DNA of 64,000 nt from Reticulitermes speratus (GCA_021186555.1 JAJKFL010000039.1:15480733-15544732); one strand, 5' to 3'. Shown: positions 42,606 through 55,412, numbered from the stretch's first letter. Numbers and translations are program-made. The notes: generated by a model from the letters alone, not told the origin.

Positions 42606-43183
42606 AAATGTAGGCAGCTGGATAAAACGGGGGCCAAATTTCATCTCAATATCCACCTGGACACTCTCCTTATGTTGTGCCTATGCAGACGGGTAACTTT
42701 GATACAAACCTTGCAGATTTGTAAAAGAATATTGAATAAGAACTTCTGTGAAGAATATACGATGCACTCTCTCTTTTATTCGCTCCCATTTTAGGCCTAT
42801 ATAGGTCGAAAAAGGTTAACCCGAATTGCAGTTATATCTGCGAATTTGTGTGTCATTTCTGTACACTAGTGTCACATAAGCACAACACTCCTGTTGGAAG
42901 AAATTCGCCAGACAGGCCGTAATGTCACGATTTCACGATTTCGTATAAGACAATTTGTAACTTTTAAACAAGAGGTAGCTTGTGCAAACCCGAATAAAGT
43001 CCACAATAAGTTTCAGATTACGAGCTGATACGCTTTATTCGTCACCGCCATGAAACATAACGTTAAAAAGAGTCTACAGGCTACTTTACTGCGTAGGCTA
43101 CATTCATAAATCATAAAAATATCCTGCACATTATTTAAAAAAATTTACAGAAAACCTCTAAAGTATACGTAGGCCACTTTGTT

Positions 43184-43554
43184 GGCGAGATCGCAGAGCT
43201 GCGAAGAGCGCCTACTGGGTTCGTCATATCCATCTGTATCACTGTATGTCCGTCCGTCTGTCCGCATTTATCAGCTTGGCTCCCACTGGACGGATTTCCA
43301 AAAAATTTTACACTGGAAACTTCTATGAAAAATCTATCGAGCAACTCCAAATTTGGTTAAAATCGGACAAAAATATCGGCATTTCACATGAAGACCTAAG
43401 TACGTTTTCTTTTGCCGGTGACATGAATTCGCCACAATAGTGTCTTTGTGCAACACTCAATATTTTTATATTGTTGACAGTAACATGTAGCTCAACAATG
43501 CACACAGAACGCACTGTTGTGTTTCCACTGCAACAATGGTTACGCAAACGCGCC
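43184..43554. mobile_element. Related non-autonomous element (371 bp) to that at 33127
   Basis: Right end GCAAACGCGCC mirrors the GGCGCGTTCGC left end of the 33-kb copy; left end GGCGAGATCGC is more diverged. Shared internal blocks: GTCCGTCTGTCCGC, CTCCCACTGGACGGATTTCC and AACAATGGTTACGCAAACG. No protein. Confidence 0.55.
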
Positions 43555-43649
43555 ACAATATTATATTATACGTGCACTGCCTATGTGGTTTATAATGCGT
43601 TTTTACCATATATCACGACCTTCTGTACTTTTGGGTAAAATTAACAGTT

Positions 43650-43840
43650 ATATCTGGCCTCCATTTTGGAGGTACTTGGTTCAAATCTCGACCATGACAT
43701 CGACATTTCTGACTGAGGTGTCTCGTGATTTTCTTCAGTCTCTCCGGGATGAATGACGACATACTACCTTGAAACACTCCACGGCAGATCCCTGAAAATC
43801 CCTTCCAATTAACCGAATCATCTCATATCATTTGACACTA
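43650..43840 (+). mobile_element. SINE family 4 (tRNA-like B box, GATTTTCTTCAG body)
   Basis: GGAGGTACTTGGTTCAAATCTCG resembles a B box region; body GTGATTTTCTTCAGTCTCTC and end TCATATCATTTGACACTAC parallel the minus-oriented copy at 56145-56405 (GTTTTCTTAGTTTTCCG, TCATTTCATTCGACGCTAT). Confidence 0.45.
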
Positions 43841-44869
43841 CACGAACTTCGCCATTAACACGCCATGAGCCACGTTATATGAATTACGATTAAAAGATTC
43901 ATATTGCCCAAATACATAACACAACAGCATTGTCTTTTAACGTATGCGGCTGAGTAATCGTCATTACATAACTCAGAAACAAACAATAAGAGAGTGTAAC
44001 ACAAAGTAGTCACATTACATGCAACATGAGGACGGCAAGTGCCGGAGTGCCGCAGGAAGGTATTCACAGGGACTAGTCAGTCAGGGAGATATACACGGTA
44101 ATTAAAACATGGCAGCCAGATTTGCAATGGAGATGAAGGCCAGATGTGTATAAATACAATACAACTCGCCCGGCTCATTGATTAATTTTCACCCTTTCAT
44201 TTATTTCCATATCGGCTTCGTCAATTCCCCCTTCCTCTCTCCGTTGCCATCTCACGCTTCATTTGTCACACACACACACACACACGCATAAATACGCGCC
44301 CGCGCGTAAGTCTGGATACAAATTATATTTCAGCCTGCTTGGTATAAAACATCCTCACATGTTATTTAATGTAAAAGTGATACAAAATTTAAGTTCGACT
44401 CCGCAAGATTACATCCTAAATGCCATACATATCTTCTGGCAAGGCTGATCTTTTTCCTTCGGCTTTATTTGGTTTTTGGGATCAGTGAAAGCAGAATATT
44501 CCACAGTCTCCGAGCTTTATAGCTAATAATTTGTGGCTTTCGACAATAGCAAGTACACTTTCCGAAGAAAGGTTCCATAATATGAGCCAATACTTAACGG
44601 GTTAGACTACTCTTGTAGAATAAAGTTGACTGCATTTAACGACAACTACACCTACAATAAATGCACAATGGGCAAACGTGCAGGTCTGAGCTCCGAAATT
44701 GTTGGTTGGATTCAGATTATATTTGGTGCCCTTCAGGGTTCACAGAAAGTTGTTGGAAAGTAATTAGGCTTCACATCTGTCTAGCAAAACCTTTCCCCTA
44801 CTTTACACGAAACTCAGATTAAAATTAACTACAAATTTTCCAGAGAGTTGGGATATCTGTAATCGGTAT
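43841..44869. other. No gene; CA microsatellite
   Basis: (CA)n at 44267-44286. Otherwise featureless. Confidence 0.5.
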
Positions 44870-45135
44870 TGTGACTAGCCTACGGGGGAACGATACGGGG
44901 TTCGAATGCCGGCAGAAGCAAGATATTTTTCTCTTCTCCAGAACGTCCAGACCGGCTCTGGGGCCCATGCAGCCCCTTATTCAATGGGTACCAAATTTCT
45001 TTCCCGGGAGTAAAGCGGGCGAGGCGTGAATTTTATCACTCACCTCTATTTAGTGCCGAAGTTACAAATGAGTGGAGCTACACCTCTACTCCCTCATATG
45101 CCTTCAGGCGGTGGAGAGTAAAACTTTACTTTTTT
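44870..45135 (+). mobile_element. SINE family 2 copy, + orientation, near full length
   Basis: Head TCTGTAATCGGTATTGTG, B box GGGGTTCGAATGCCGGC, body CTTCTCCAGAACGTCCAGACC, CAATGGGTACC, and tail GAGTGGAGCTACACCTC ending near GTAAAACTTTAC. Confidence 0.85.
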
Positions 45136-45299
45136 AATACAAATTTCCCCCCCTCAAAAACGTCTATAGTACAAACAATATAAAACATCAAATAGCCATC
45201 GACATAAACAGCGACACAATGTGGATTTTGAACATTTTTGTGTCGGGAGTATCCCCTGGTTTGCCGATGCGTAGTGGGGTTAGATTTACAGCACAGTGT

Positions 45300-45775
45300 G
45301 TATATGTATCCAAATGTAGTAAAGTGCTACATTTGGAGCATAGCTTTGTATGGTGCTGAAACGTGGACACTTCGGAAAGTAGATCAGAAGTATCTGGAAA
45401 GTTTTGAAATGTGGTGCTGGAGAAGAATGGAGAAGATCAGTTGGACCGATCGTGTGAGAAATGAAGAAGTATTACACAGAGTCAAGGAGGAGAGGAATAT
45501 CCTACATACAATAAAAAGAAGAAAGGCTAACTGGATTGGTCATATCTTGCGTAGAAACTGCCTTCTGAAACACGTGATTGAAGGAAAGTTAGAAGGAAGG
45601 ATAGAAATGACGGGACGACGAGGGAGAAGACGTAAGCAGCTACTGGATGACCTTAAGGAAAAGAAAAGATACTGGAAATTGAAAGAGGAAGCACTAGATC
45701 GCACCTTGTGGAGAACTCGCTTTGGAAGAGGCTACGGACCTGTCGTAAGACAGACTACAGAATGAATGAATGAAT
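45300..45775 (+). pseudogene. LINE 3' end (family B) with (TGAA)n tail
   Basis: A long open frame (to 45765) contains ALYGAETWTLRKVDQKYLES, FEMWCWRRMEKISWTDRV, RNEEVLHRVKEERNILHT, RRKANWIGHILRRNCLL, IEGKLEGRIEMTGRRGRRR and EALDRTLWRTRFGRGYGP. This is the post-RT C-terminal region of an insect non-LTR retrotransposon protein (alpha-helical, with WIGHILR in place of WAGHVAR). It runs open for the whole segment, so the copy is fairly young, but it lacks RT and endonuclease. The start at 45238 is not meaningful because the element begins about 45305. The stop is in GAATGAATGAATGAATAC, the tandem 3' tail. An inverted relative is at 46478-46970. Confidence 0.88.
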
Positions 45776-46477
45776 ACATTCCGCTGGAGGAAATCTTTAC
45801 TTTAACACTAGAGACAACTCAACACAACTGTGTTTGTGTGTGCTGGTGTCCGCTCCTGCAACCCCTTATGTGAATAGTTGTGAGGGATGAACCTCGCTAC
45901 AACTGTGATGGTGTGGTTCATTGCGCTGCACCCCTAACACAATCTGGCGCTCCTGAGTGACGGACCAATCTCACGGCAGATTGACCAGCACCCCACAGTA
46001 ACTAGGAATGCGCGGTATTTTCCGCGAATAATAAATGACAGACATTACATGCGACTTACATGCTTTTGTTTCTGTCCTTGGAAACATTTCTTTCAAATGA
46101 AAGCATAATAGTACAAGCCTAGAGATGGCAAACCTTTAAAACCGAATATACTTTCGGTCCACATAGATCATGAAGGTTTTATCTATATCAATATCTGAAA
46201 CTATATGTCAAGGTTAATATGAGTAACTCATCAAGGCACAATTTTATGTGCATAACACATTTTAGTGGCTACGTTTTCACCCCGAATACCGAAAAGCATG
46301 ATTATCCAGAGACCTATACCTAAACTCACACAAAAAGTAAATAAATAAATGAATACAGCGTTGTTGAGTGTCTCTCATTTATTCTCGCTTGTTTCTGTTT
46401 CAGCCTACTTAGCGATATTTTCAATCGCTAATAATTACACAGCGCCAAGTGTTACGATAATTAATGATTAGTAAAGT

Positions 46478-46970
46478 TTAAAGAACGCGAAAGGAAACGG
46501 TCTTTACGTAATTTGAGGTATTATCCCTGTATTTTCCCCGATGGCCCCTTTCAAAGCGAGTTCTCCATAAATTGCTATCAGGTGCCTCCGCTTTCAAGTT
46601 CCAGTATCTTCTATTTTCCTTAAGGTCATACCGTAGCTGCCTACGTTTTATTCCTCGTCTTCTCTTCCTTTCTATGTTTCCTTCAATAAAGTGTTTTAGA
46701 AGGCATTTCTTACGCAAGATGTGACCAATCCAGTTAGCCTTCCTTCTTTTTATTGTGTGTAGGAAGTTTCTTTCCTCCTTGACTCCATGTAACACTTCTT
46801 CATTTCTCACAAGATGGCTCCAACCGATCTTTTCCATTCTTCTCCAAAACCACATTTCAAAACTTTCAAGGTATTTCTAATCTACTTTGCAAAGTGTCCA
46901 AATTTCAGCCCCATATGTATGCTGTGCTCCAAATGTAGCAGTGATATAAGAGTGTGGAAATAAAATTAAA
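46478..46970 (-). pseudogene. LINE 3' end (family B), minus orientation
   Basis: Minus frame: ATFGAQHTYGAEIWTLCKVD, a stop, KYLESFEMWFWRRMEKIGW, RNEEVLHGVKEERNFLHT, RRKANWIGHILRKKCLL, then RRRQLRYDLKENRRYWNLK and NLWRTRFERG. It matches the copy at 45300 with a short deletion after IEGNIE and scattered changes. The two copies are head-to-tail inverted about 0.7 kb apart. Confidence 0.88.
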
Positions 46971-48204
46971 TACCACAATTCGGGATGTGTTTCTTCTTTG
47001 TGAAACAAGTATTGCGGAATGCAGCATTTGAGCTGTTACCACAAACATAAACTTAAAAAATTTCTCCTGATAAGATTGGATGCAACAAACCTTTCATTTG
47101 GTAGAACAGAAATTTAATGCTTCTGTACATAATGGCTTTTAGCGGTCACGTGACATATTAGTGACCGTTTTAATGGTGATGTCCCAGCCATGAAAGAAAC
47201 AGCTTTCACTAATTGACAGAGATAGGAGTTCCTTCATCTCAGATAATATGGCTCTGCTTCTTAAGTGTCGTTTTATTACGTAATTTGACTTACTAACACG
47301 GAGTTTCATCCTTAAAAAATTGAAATGGAATTTGGGTGTGAAGTGTTGCTAAACTCTATAACTGGAGAGCTGCATCTTTAGTGTTTTGTGCACAGTGTTT
47401 TGGAATATGACTCCCTTATTCAGTTTGGTGTGAGTAACCAGTTCGTAATCTTTGGCATGCAGAACCACAACATCAAATAACTTCCTTTAAGGGAATTGCA
47501 GCATCAAATACTTTCCTCTAAGAGGTCGCAACATCCCATACACTCCCTTAAGATTTCCTAGACCTCATGCGATCTACGAACATTACACAGTTCTGCGACT
47601 TTGTCACTACAAACCATGGTTAAACACTTGACATAGGACACATAACAGCCCACTACCTGAGTTTCGTTTCACCAGATGTACAAGATGGCCCATTACAGTG
47701 ACCAACAGACAACTACTTGTTCGAGATTACTATTGACAGCAACTCAATGTCATATTAGTTGCAAGGATTCGTAATTAAAAGGGGAACTGGAATCCAGCAG
47801 GCAGGCGTGCCAATCCCAGCCACTCGCCACTCGGTGACGTCTTCAGTAAAGGAATTCGGACACGTGTAGACAATGGCATAACTCATTACCCGCTGTTTGC
47901 TCTGTACTGCTATTTTAAAACGTTGTTCTGATGTCGGCTCCAGCAGTCAGTGTGTGGAGAGACAGATGTATCTCAGTGCTTAACCATTATTGACCAAACT
48001 ATCTTATTCTATTTTCTTCCCCATCCTCCACTTCCACCCGAAGCTTTGTCGGCCGCCCTCGCGGTTCGCTTTACAAGAGACACCGACTTTAATAAGTGCC
48101 GGCGCAAGAATGAACTATATACGCACATTCCACTCAACACAAAGCAGTGGTGTAGTCGGAATAGCAAAAGGCCTGTTGAAGGCGTAGCGCCTCATTTCTG
48201 CAGT
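46971..48204. other. No feature recognised
   Basis: The frame at 47950-48255 reaches into the SINE that follows and has no motif. Confidence 0.5.
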
Positions 48205-48486
48205 AACGGTAAAGTTCTCTCTAGAACAGATCATGAAGGCCCAGAGGGGGAGTAGACGTATAGCTCTACTCTTTCTTTAACCCTGGCACTAAATGGGGTG
48301 GGTGGTCAACTCCACGCTCCGGCTTCTTTACCCCCGGGAAAGACCCGGTACCCATTGTATAGGAGGCTGGGTGGGCCCCAGGGCCGGTCTGGACGGGTGC
48401 GGAAAATCTCACCCCCACCGGGATTCGATCCCCGAACCGTCCAGCCCGTAGCGAGTCGCTATACTGACTACGCTATCCCGGCCCAC
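48205..48486 (-). mobile_element. SINE family 2, full-length reference copy
   Basis: On the minus strand: GGGCCGGGATAGCGTAGTCA with A box TAGCGTAGTCAGTATAGCG, B box GGGGATCGAATCCCGG, body CCGTCCAGACCGGCCCTGG, CAATGGGTACCGGGTC, GGAGTTGACCACCCACC, tail GTAGAGCTATACGTCTACTC and an end at GGTAAAG. About 280 bp with no coding. It defines the family in this window together with 53710-53991. Confidence 0.92.
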
Positions 48487-48654
48487 TCATGTCTGCAGTA
48501 CTGAGATTAAAAATATTGTAGCTCAGTAGTGTTCAAGGAGAATAGAGTAACAACCTGAAATTACACTCGTCAAAACTTAAGGTGATTACGTTTGGAAAAC
48601 GCTTCCTACCATTTGTTTAACGTCACATCTCTTACCTAAACCCCTAGGATCAAA

Positions 48655-49385
48655 ATAATCTGTAGGACTATACAACTACAATTTTATCTGCCGCTTCGTA
48701 TGAGTATGAAATTTGGTCTCTCGCCCGAAGAAAAGAACATAGGCTATATTGTAGGTTATTATCAATTGTAGAATATCGTTGTTTTCTTGATCACTGTAGC
48801 AGGCTACACAATATTCCCGCTAAGAAATTTTTATAGTCTATTTATTTCACCGAGTGCCTATGCTATTCAATGCGCACATACTACATCCCCATGAAAGTGG
48901 TCCTTAGTAGAGTGCCATCAGACCACTGCAAAAATGAAGGCGGAAGTATATGTGATACACATATGGGCCTATGCTACACAGAGTCAGAGTGCTCGAGAAT
49001 AAAGTGCTGAAAGGAACACTGGGACCTAAGAGAGGGGAATTAACACAAGGATATACATAATTACTGAGGCTTCATCATTTTTGTATCTATCTTATATTAT
49101 TAGGCTGAGTAAATGAAGAAAAATAAATCGGACAAGGCGTGTAGAAATCAGGGGAGAAAGGAAAGATTTATACGAAAGTTCGGGTGGGGAACATGATAGA
49201 GACTACTTGGGAAACCTAGGCATATGGGAGTATAGCATTAAAATACACGTACATGTTAACAACGTGCTATGGAAGGAAACTGACTGAATCAAGTGGCTGC
49301 GATCATGATCCAGTGGTTAAGTTTAGTAAGCATGATATGAAAGTTCAGGTTCCTTAAAATCAAGAATTTCTTCTCCAACAGAGCT
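48655..49385 (+). pseudogene. Decayed LINE (family A) with an internal insertion
   Basis: 48680-48760 gives TTILSAASYEYEIWSLARR and KEHRL; 48985-49385 resumes with RVRVLENKVLKGTLGPKRG and continues to GAACATGATAGAGACTACTTG, AGTTCAGGTTCCTTAAAATC (for MNLRVP) and CAAGAATTTCTTCTCCAACA (3' tail). The intervening ~225 bases are foreign to the LINE. Confidence 0.65.
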
Positions 49386-50149
49386 AGTAGGCATATCAAC
49401 GTTTCAGAACGACATAGAACAATGAAGTAAACCAGTAAGCTAGTAATTTCAATAAGTATGCTAATATTTTCTTCCGAATGTGATCAATTTACGAAGTTCA
49501 AAACTTAAAAAAAAAATACGTTGTTATTTAATCAGTATATTGATTTTGCCATATTAACTCAAAATGTTCATTTCAACAGCCACACATGTTTAGTACCAAA
49601 TTACGACGGATGGTAGAACTGGTTTAATTTTATAGACAACTTAAAGCCACAGTCACATTCAGATGCGAAGAAAAAAGTGTCTCTAGAAATTATATTCTTC
49701 ACTGGAATTTAAATGTTTACACACTTCGAAGACTGGAATACATTGTTTTTATATTGACACAGCTACTATATTATTACGGTTTTATTGCCTCAATTTTGTA
49801 TATCACAACGAGCCAGTAATAACATAAGTAGCTTCGCTTTCTTTAACGAAGTTTTATCAAATACTGTGGAGATATGTAGTGTTGAATGGGGATTGCTCAC
49901 AAATTAGTCTTACGTAGTAGTAATCATTTTAAAAATGTCGCCCAGATAATCTGTTGAAATAAATGAGAAAAAGAAGAAAACTCGCGCAACGAGGCCAGAT
50001 CGAGCGTTCAGAATATGAAGTGGAAGACCAGGCAGCAAAACGCGTCACAGTTTTAGATACCTCGACCTACGACTCCTTCCCTCATTTCCTTTTCATATCA
50101 CTGGTTATTCCTCTAGTGAAAGAACAGCGACAACTCAGTGTGTAAAAGG

Positions 50150-50400
50150 ACTGTCTATGGGATGGATGGCCGGAGTTTGATCCCCACCAGAGAAAGGCAT
50201 TTTTCTCTTCCCAACTACTGTGTCCAAATACGGTCCTGTATATCAGCTGTGTCCTCTAAAATTGTACCAAAAGGTCTGTCCTCGCCAAACCGACAGTAGT
50301 GTGAGCCTGTCAATTCGCCTTCCAGTTCCGAGGTCTCGAAACTGTTCTTTACTTCCGTGCCCTTCACACCTCCTTCATGGCGAAGTCGTCAGACACTACA
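50150..50400 (+). mobile_element. Possible SINE family 2 copy, strongly diverged
   Basis: GGCCGGAGTTTGATCCCCACC resembles a B box with flanks, CATTTTTCTCTTCCCAACTA matches the family 2 body after the B box, and a C/T-rich remainder follows. Confidence 0.4.
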
Positions 50401-52790
50401 TGTCCTAACGTCTAATTAGAGCTGCATAGCAATGCAAATACATAAAATTTAGACTGACTCACTATGGAGTCTTAATGTAACGTGACATGAGTCAGAAAGT
50501 ATAATGAGAACGTTAGATAGGGAAGGATTTGGAAGAAAACGGTCTTGTTCTGTTTCAGCATATCATCTTGACAATTGACTGGCACACTGAACAAAATGAC
50601 GTAACAGTCCGTATTAGTGTAAGAATTCAATACGTTATCTCCGGAATAAAACTTCAGAACGTCAAAAGCTACGCTACCTTCCCAGCCTAACGAATCTCTC
50701 TGAATCATACTGCTTGTATCATTATTTACACTTTTCGCTTAAAAGTTCGAGTAGTTCTTCTGGTCCTGATTCTGATGTGTATGTTCCGACCCGCATAACG
50801 GCCACACCAACATCCAGCAATCCGACACAACTGCTGTCAACGATTCACAAAGAATTTTACAGACCAAAAGAGTCGGACAAAGGTTATGCTCTTGAATCAC
50901 TCTTCGTATAACCGCAGAGAAAAGTGTTTGTCTGTCCGTAGCTTCAAGAGATCTATGAAAATACTGCCTGATGTATGCAGAGGACTTTACCTACAGTTTA
51001 CAGAAGGGCTGAAATGTTTGTGGAGGATCTGGTAGGCGAGCGGAACAACATGGTCGGCGAAACCCCGTGACAGAGGGTACTTGCTCCGTCCTCCGAGATT
51101 CTATTGATAAATCTGGTCAAGTAAATAGAAAACCTATACAAGTCGAATGTATGTCGCCGGTACAATAGTGTTCACAATGAACGGAACGTTTTGGGGTCCA
51201 AACGAAGTTTGTAGCCTAATTGCTGTCTTGCGTGTTCATTTCATATACGAATTCATGTAGCCTATTGGTTTAGATCATCTCCTTCGCTTCTCAGGCATAA
51301 GAAATATTCCTATTCATTCTTCGATATAAATCTATGGCCTAAGCTGAGTTCAGGGGGCAGAGTCCCCCTTTTAAGTATGTTATTTAACGACGCTGTCAAT
51401 TGATAAGACTATATAGTGTGGGAGAGTCCTGCCTGAAGTGTCGGCAGTTGCACACCTAGTCGAGGCACGAACGCCTTTCACGAAACTCGAAATTCCGTCA
51501 CCGCGTTCACAACAGCCCGCCAGCGGGACTTATATTCTAACCACACACGCTCACATATTTCATTGGATCCACTGTAATAACATCGCACAGCAGACACACA
51601 GCTTTCCCTTTATTTTCCCAGCTATATTTTTATGAGAATACCATGCGTACTACGTGTTCACCCACTTCATTCTACTAGAAGTGATCAACTAGCCTAATTT
51701 GACCCATTAAAAATTAAAAACACAAGCCTATATGAAAGACGAACACCGTAGGATAAAGACTTTACACAGAACGGTAACACATTTATGTGGGATGTAGGTC
51801 TCCAGTATGTGACTATTACAAATTACACTGAAATGTGAGAGATAAAATTTAACAATTCCAGTCTGTAGCTATGACTTCAACAGTCAAGCCTTCTACTAAT
51901 CCACTCTTACACGTTATAATCCTTGAGGGACATTACGAAATCAATAGTTCACTGAATACGCATGCCATGGACTTGAAAAAAGTATAGGTACCTCTCAAGT
52001 GTTCCGTAAAGAGACAGACTGCTTTGGGCAATCACAGTCACCTGATTTATATTGCGTAACATTACGCATGACTTGTTGTGGAAGAGAATACAGACAGATT
52101 TTTCACCCTCACGCTTTTATGTGTTATATATAAATATAACTGTATATAAACAAATAAATATGCGATAGGTAAAATAAATGGTCTTTATCACGGATAATAA
52201 GAAATTACAGCAAGGTATTGACACAAAAACCTAATCAATGGTTATAGAAAAGAACACAAGACGCAATAGTCGTCATATTAAAATGGATAATATTCACAGT
52301 CTTTGGTTAAGGATGAAGAGGGTACGAATAAAGGGGGCACAAGTCACGTATTTTAAGGTAACCTATGGTCTAATGCTGAATTTCTGTTGACCGTGGCAGT
52401 ACGATGATAGGTAGGTAAGCCTGCCATATCCTAAATAAATACTGCATATAGGGAGGGGAGGTTACCAGTTGTACATTGGCTAAATTTTCCATGGCAGAAC
52501 ATCGGTACAAGCGGAACAAGGGATTTCAAATGTCATACACAACGAATTAAAGTAATGCACCCTATATTATTACAGGGGAAAGCTGGTCGGGTCGAGTAAA
52601 CAGTGAGAAGAGCTGGCAGAAAAGTGCGCAAACACTGGAACTAACCCGGCGGCTCCATTGGCAGTGAGGATCGCTGTATGCATTTCTGGGTGTGTTAACA
52701 GTCATGAACAGCTTTACCGGCTCGCTGAACCCCATTTAAAAGCTTCCTTCCAAACCTCAATCTTAAAGTCATTATTTTGGATCTTGTCAC
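50401..52790. other. Largely featureless; one short repeat fragment
   Basis: 51373-51420 contains TTATTTAACGACGCTGTCAA, as at 1191. Nothing else recognised. Confidence 0.45.
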
Positions 52791-52800
52791 ATCCGTGTAG

Positions 52801-53111
52801 GTCTGCATGTCTGTCCCCCCTGACTTAGGCGTATCAAACCCAGTAATTCTAACATGACTCTCGCTATGAACATCACGCACAGTCTGCATGTCTGTCCCCC
52901 TGACTTAGGCGTATCAAACCCAGTAATTCTAACATGACTCTCGCTATGAACATCACGCACAGTCTGCATGTCTGTCCCCCTGACTTAGGCGTATCAAACC
53001 CAGTAATTCTAACATGACTTTCGCTATGAACATCACGCACAGTCTGCATGTCTGTCCCTGACTAGCGTATCAAACCAGTATTCTAATGACTTCGCATGAA
53101 CATCACGCCCA
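52801..53111 (+). repeat. 80-bp tandem repeat, 3 good copies plus 1 deletion-riddled copy
   Basis: Units start at GTCTGCATG: 52801, 52882, 52962 and 53042. The first three are almost identical (one extra C in the first). The fourth is shortened by about ten single- or two-base losses with almost no substitutions. Confidence 0.95.
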
Positions 53112-53159
53112 GACAACTGTCGTCCTTCGTATGTCCGATCCAATGTCGCAAAATAATAC

Positions 53160-53350
53160 GAAAACTGAGCACGCTAGCTCAAGCGGTAAAGTTCATGAAT
53201 TGCGTTCTGGTTTTGCGTGTTTCCAACACCGGCCAGGGTACCAAATATCCATACTGAGGATTTTCCTGGTTTTTCTTTAGGCCCTCTAGGCACATTTCTG
53301 GATATTACGTGTCCTTTGAATTAGGTCGCGACTGTGGCGACCCCACGGCC
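53160..53350 (+). mobile_element. tRNA-derived SINE (TAGCTCAAGCGG head)
   Basis: GCTAGCTCAAGCGGTAAAG is a good A box. The expected B box is degenerate; GAGGATTTTCCTGGTTTTTC in the body resembles family 4. Confidence 0.4.
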
Positions 53351-53408
53351 TTTCCAATCCATTATTCATCGTATCGCTTCGACGTTATATATTCTGAGCT
53401 ACCGGCAC

Positions 53409-53414
53409 AACAAC

Positions 53415-53454
<40 letters not shown>
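53409..53454 (+). repeat. (AAT)n microsatellite
   Basis: About 14 AAT units with CAA at the start. Confidence 0.95.
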
Positions 53455-53455
<1 letters not shown>

Positions 53456-53709
53456 CAATAGGGTGTTCATGTGAATGTCTCAGATAGGGGCAAAACTAGG
53501 AATGTGAATGTATTTTTCTTATATTATGGTATCACATTCCGCAAAAAAAAAGGGGTGCGGGCTTCAGAAATGTTGACTACTTTCAAGTGTATGTTATCAC
53601 ACAACATTTCAAAACACTACACTAAGTGGATAGTTAGCAAAGTTGACTGGTTAGCTGTCAGTCGGTATTGAGGCACTCAAACCTGCAGTTACTCATATAC
53701 TACAAGAAG

Positions 53710-53991
53710 GTAAGTGGTCACCCTAGGACAGGCTATGGAGGCCCAGACGGGGAGTAAAGTTATAGCTCGACTCCTCCTGCAACATCGGCGCTAGATGGAG
53801 GTGGGTGGTCAACGCGACGTCCCGGCCGCTTTACCCATGGGGAAAGAAACCCAGTACCCATTGTGCAGGAGGGTGGGTGGGCCCCAGGGCCAGGCTGGAC
53901 GGGTGCGAAAAACGTTGCTCCCACCGGGATTCGATCCCCGAACCGTCTAGCCCTAGCGAGTCGCTATACCAACTACGCTATCCCGGCCCAC
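53710..53991 (-). mobile_element. SINE family 2, full-length copy
   Basis: Closely parallels 48205-48486 throughout, with A box TAGCGTAGTTGGTATAGCG and B box GGGGATCGAATCCCGG on the minus strand. The short frames across it on + are shadows. Confidence 0.92.
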
Positions 53992-54519
53992 AAGAGAGTT
54001 CAGTGGTTAATTTATAGTTATAATTACATTATAACTATAAATCGCGTGATTGAGAATCATAAATATTGCACCACTACATTAAAGCCAATAGGATTTCCAG
54101 ATAACAGTTTCAGTAGACGTGTAAATAGAACTTCCTGGCTGGATGCAAATATTTAGAGACTAGGGAGAATCATAAGCTCTGACAGAGGCCATTTACACAA
54201 ACCGAACGCAATTCCGCACTGTTACTGTGGCACTTAGAGGAGTGAAATATGGGACACTAATGGGGCAGCAGCAACGATGGAAATGGCTCGGACAGACAAA
54301 GGAGTGTTTCATTGCTGTCTATCGTTCTAAACACAGTCATGTGTTTTCGCTTCAACCAAACGAACATTCTGCAACGAATGCCGGTGAGAAAGAACCCACG
54401 TCAGGGTCTGCAGCGCAGAAAAGCAATGTCTTACCAGAAGGACAAACAACTGATTACTGCAGATTACTGGCTGCAGTAGGGCCTACTTAACAAAACCTGT
54501 GGTATGGGTATCTGCTAAT

Positions 54520-54900
54520 GACACGATTCTTAGTCACTCCCATCAACCTTCCATCATGGCAATCTACCTTCCTAAGATTAATATTATTGTTATAATTATT
54601 ACTATATTTGTTATAATCCTTATACACAGTACTTACAATTATATACCTAAAAACATGTTTCTAGGGCATATAAATGCAGCTAGGTTACAATACATTGTAT
54701 ATTTAATGTTTATTATTATTATTATTATTATTATTATTTAATTTCCTCGGTCTTAAAAGTAACCAATTTAAAACGTTTTCTCTTCAAAATTTATATGCAT
54801 TCCTTGTCTATCCTATCCGATCTACCTGCAAGGCCATCGTTGTCTAATAAGTTTCACTATCCTAACAATATTAGGTAACCTAAGGCCTAAAATCGCTAAG
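54520..54900 (-). pseudogene. LINE fragments split by a TTA microsatellite
   Basis: 54520-54585 on the minus strand reads NLRKVDCHDGRLM and VTKNRV, like the VDFYDGSWMDLAENR of 42.5 kb. (TTA)n lies at 54709-54739, after which 54775-54890 may continue older LINE sequence upstream. Low certainty for the second part. Confidence 0.4.
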
Positions 54901-54991
54901 TTCCACGTAAAGTAATTTGGAAGGAACTGAAATTCGGATATGTAAATCTGTCTCTCCTGGCTTGCACTCTTTGGAAAGGGGGGGGGGTCAT

Positions 54992-55412
54992 AGCATGTCC
55001 GCTAGGTATAAATTTTGGGTTGCTCACTAGCTGTCGTGACTGACCAGGCCCTTGACTGATCCCCGTTCGCCTGTCAGCAAGCTGCCGCCTCCTCCCCATT
55101 CTTGCACCCTCTCGTTACCTCGTTAACTTCTTGCATGGGCGTCAGTGGCGGAAACTGAGCACCAGGCACAGAGCAATTCCGTTGCTCTCCCCTCTGAACT
55201 GATACGGAGATTTCATTGTACTTGAGGACGCTTTTCCAACTATGTATGCAATAAAAGGTGAATGATAGGGTTACAGTAAACGATGATTTGCGAAAGAAGT
55301 GGAAGTAGTCGTGGCCTATTTTAAAGGTAGAATCCACAAATTTGCTCACAGGGACTGACAAAATACAGGCAGAACATCCGGTCTGCTGGCCGGAAATGGA
55401 AAGTGAGACCTC
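54992..55412. other. No feature recognised
   Basis: Only short overlapping minus frames without motifs; a 10-base G run lies just left at 54978-54987. Confidence 0.45.
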
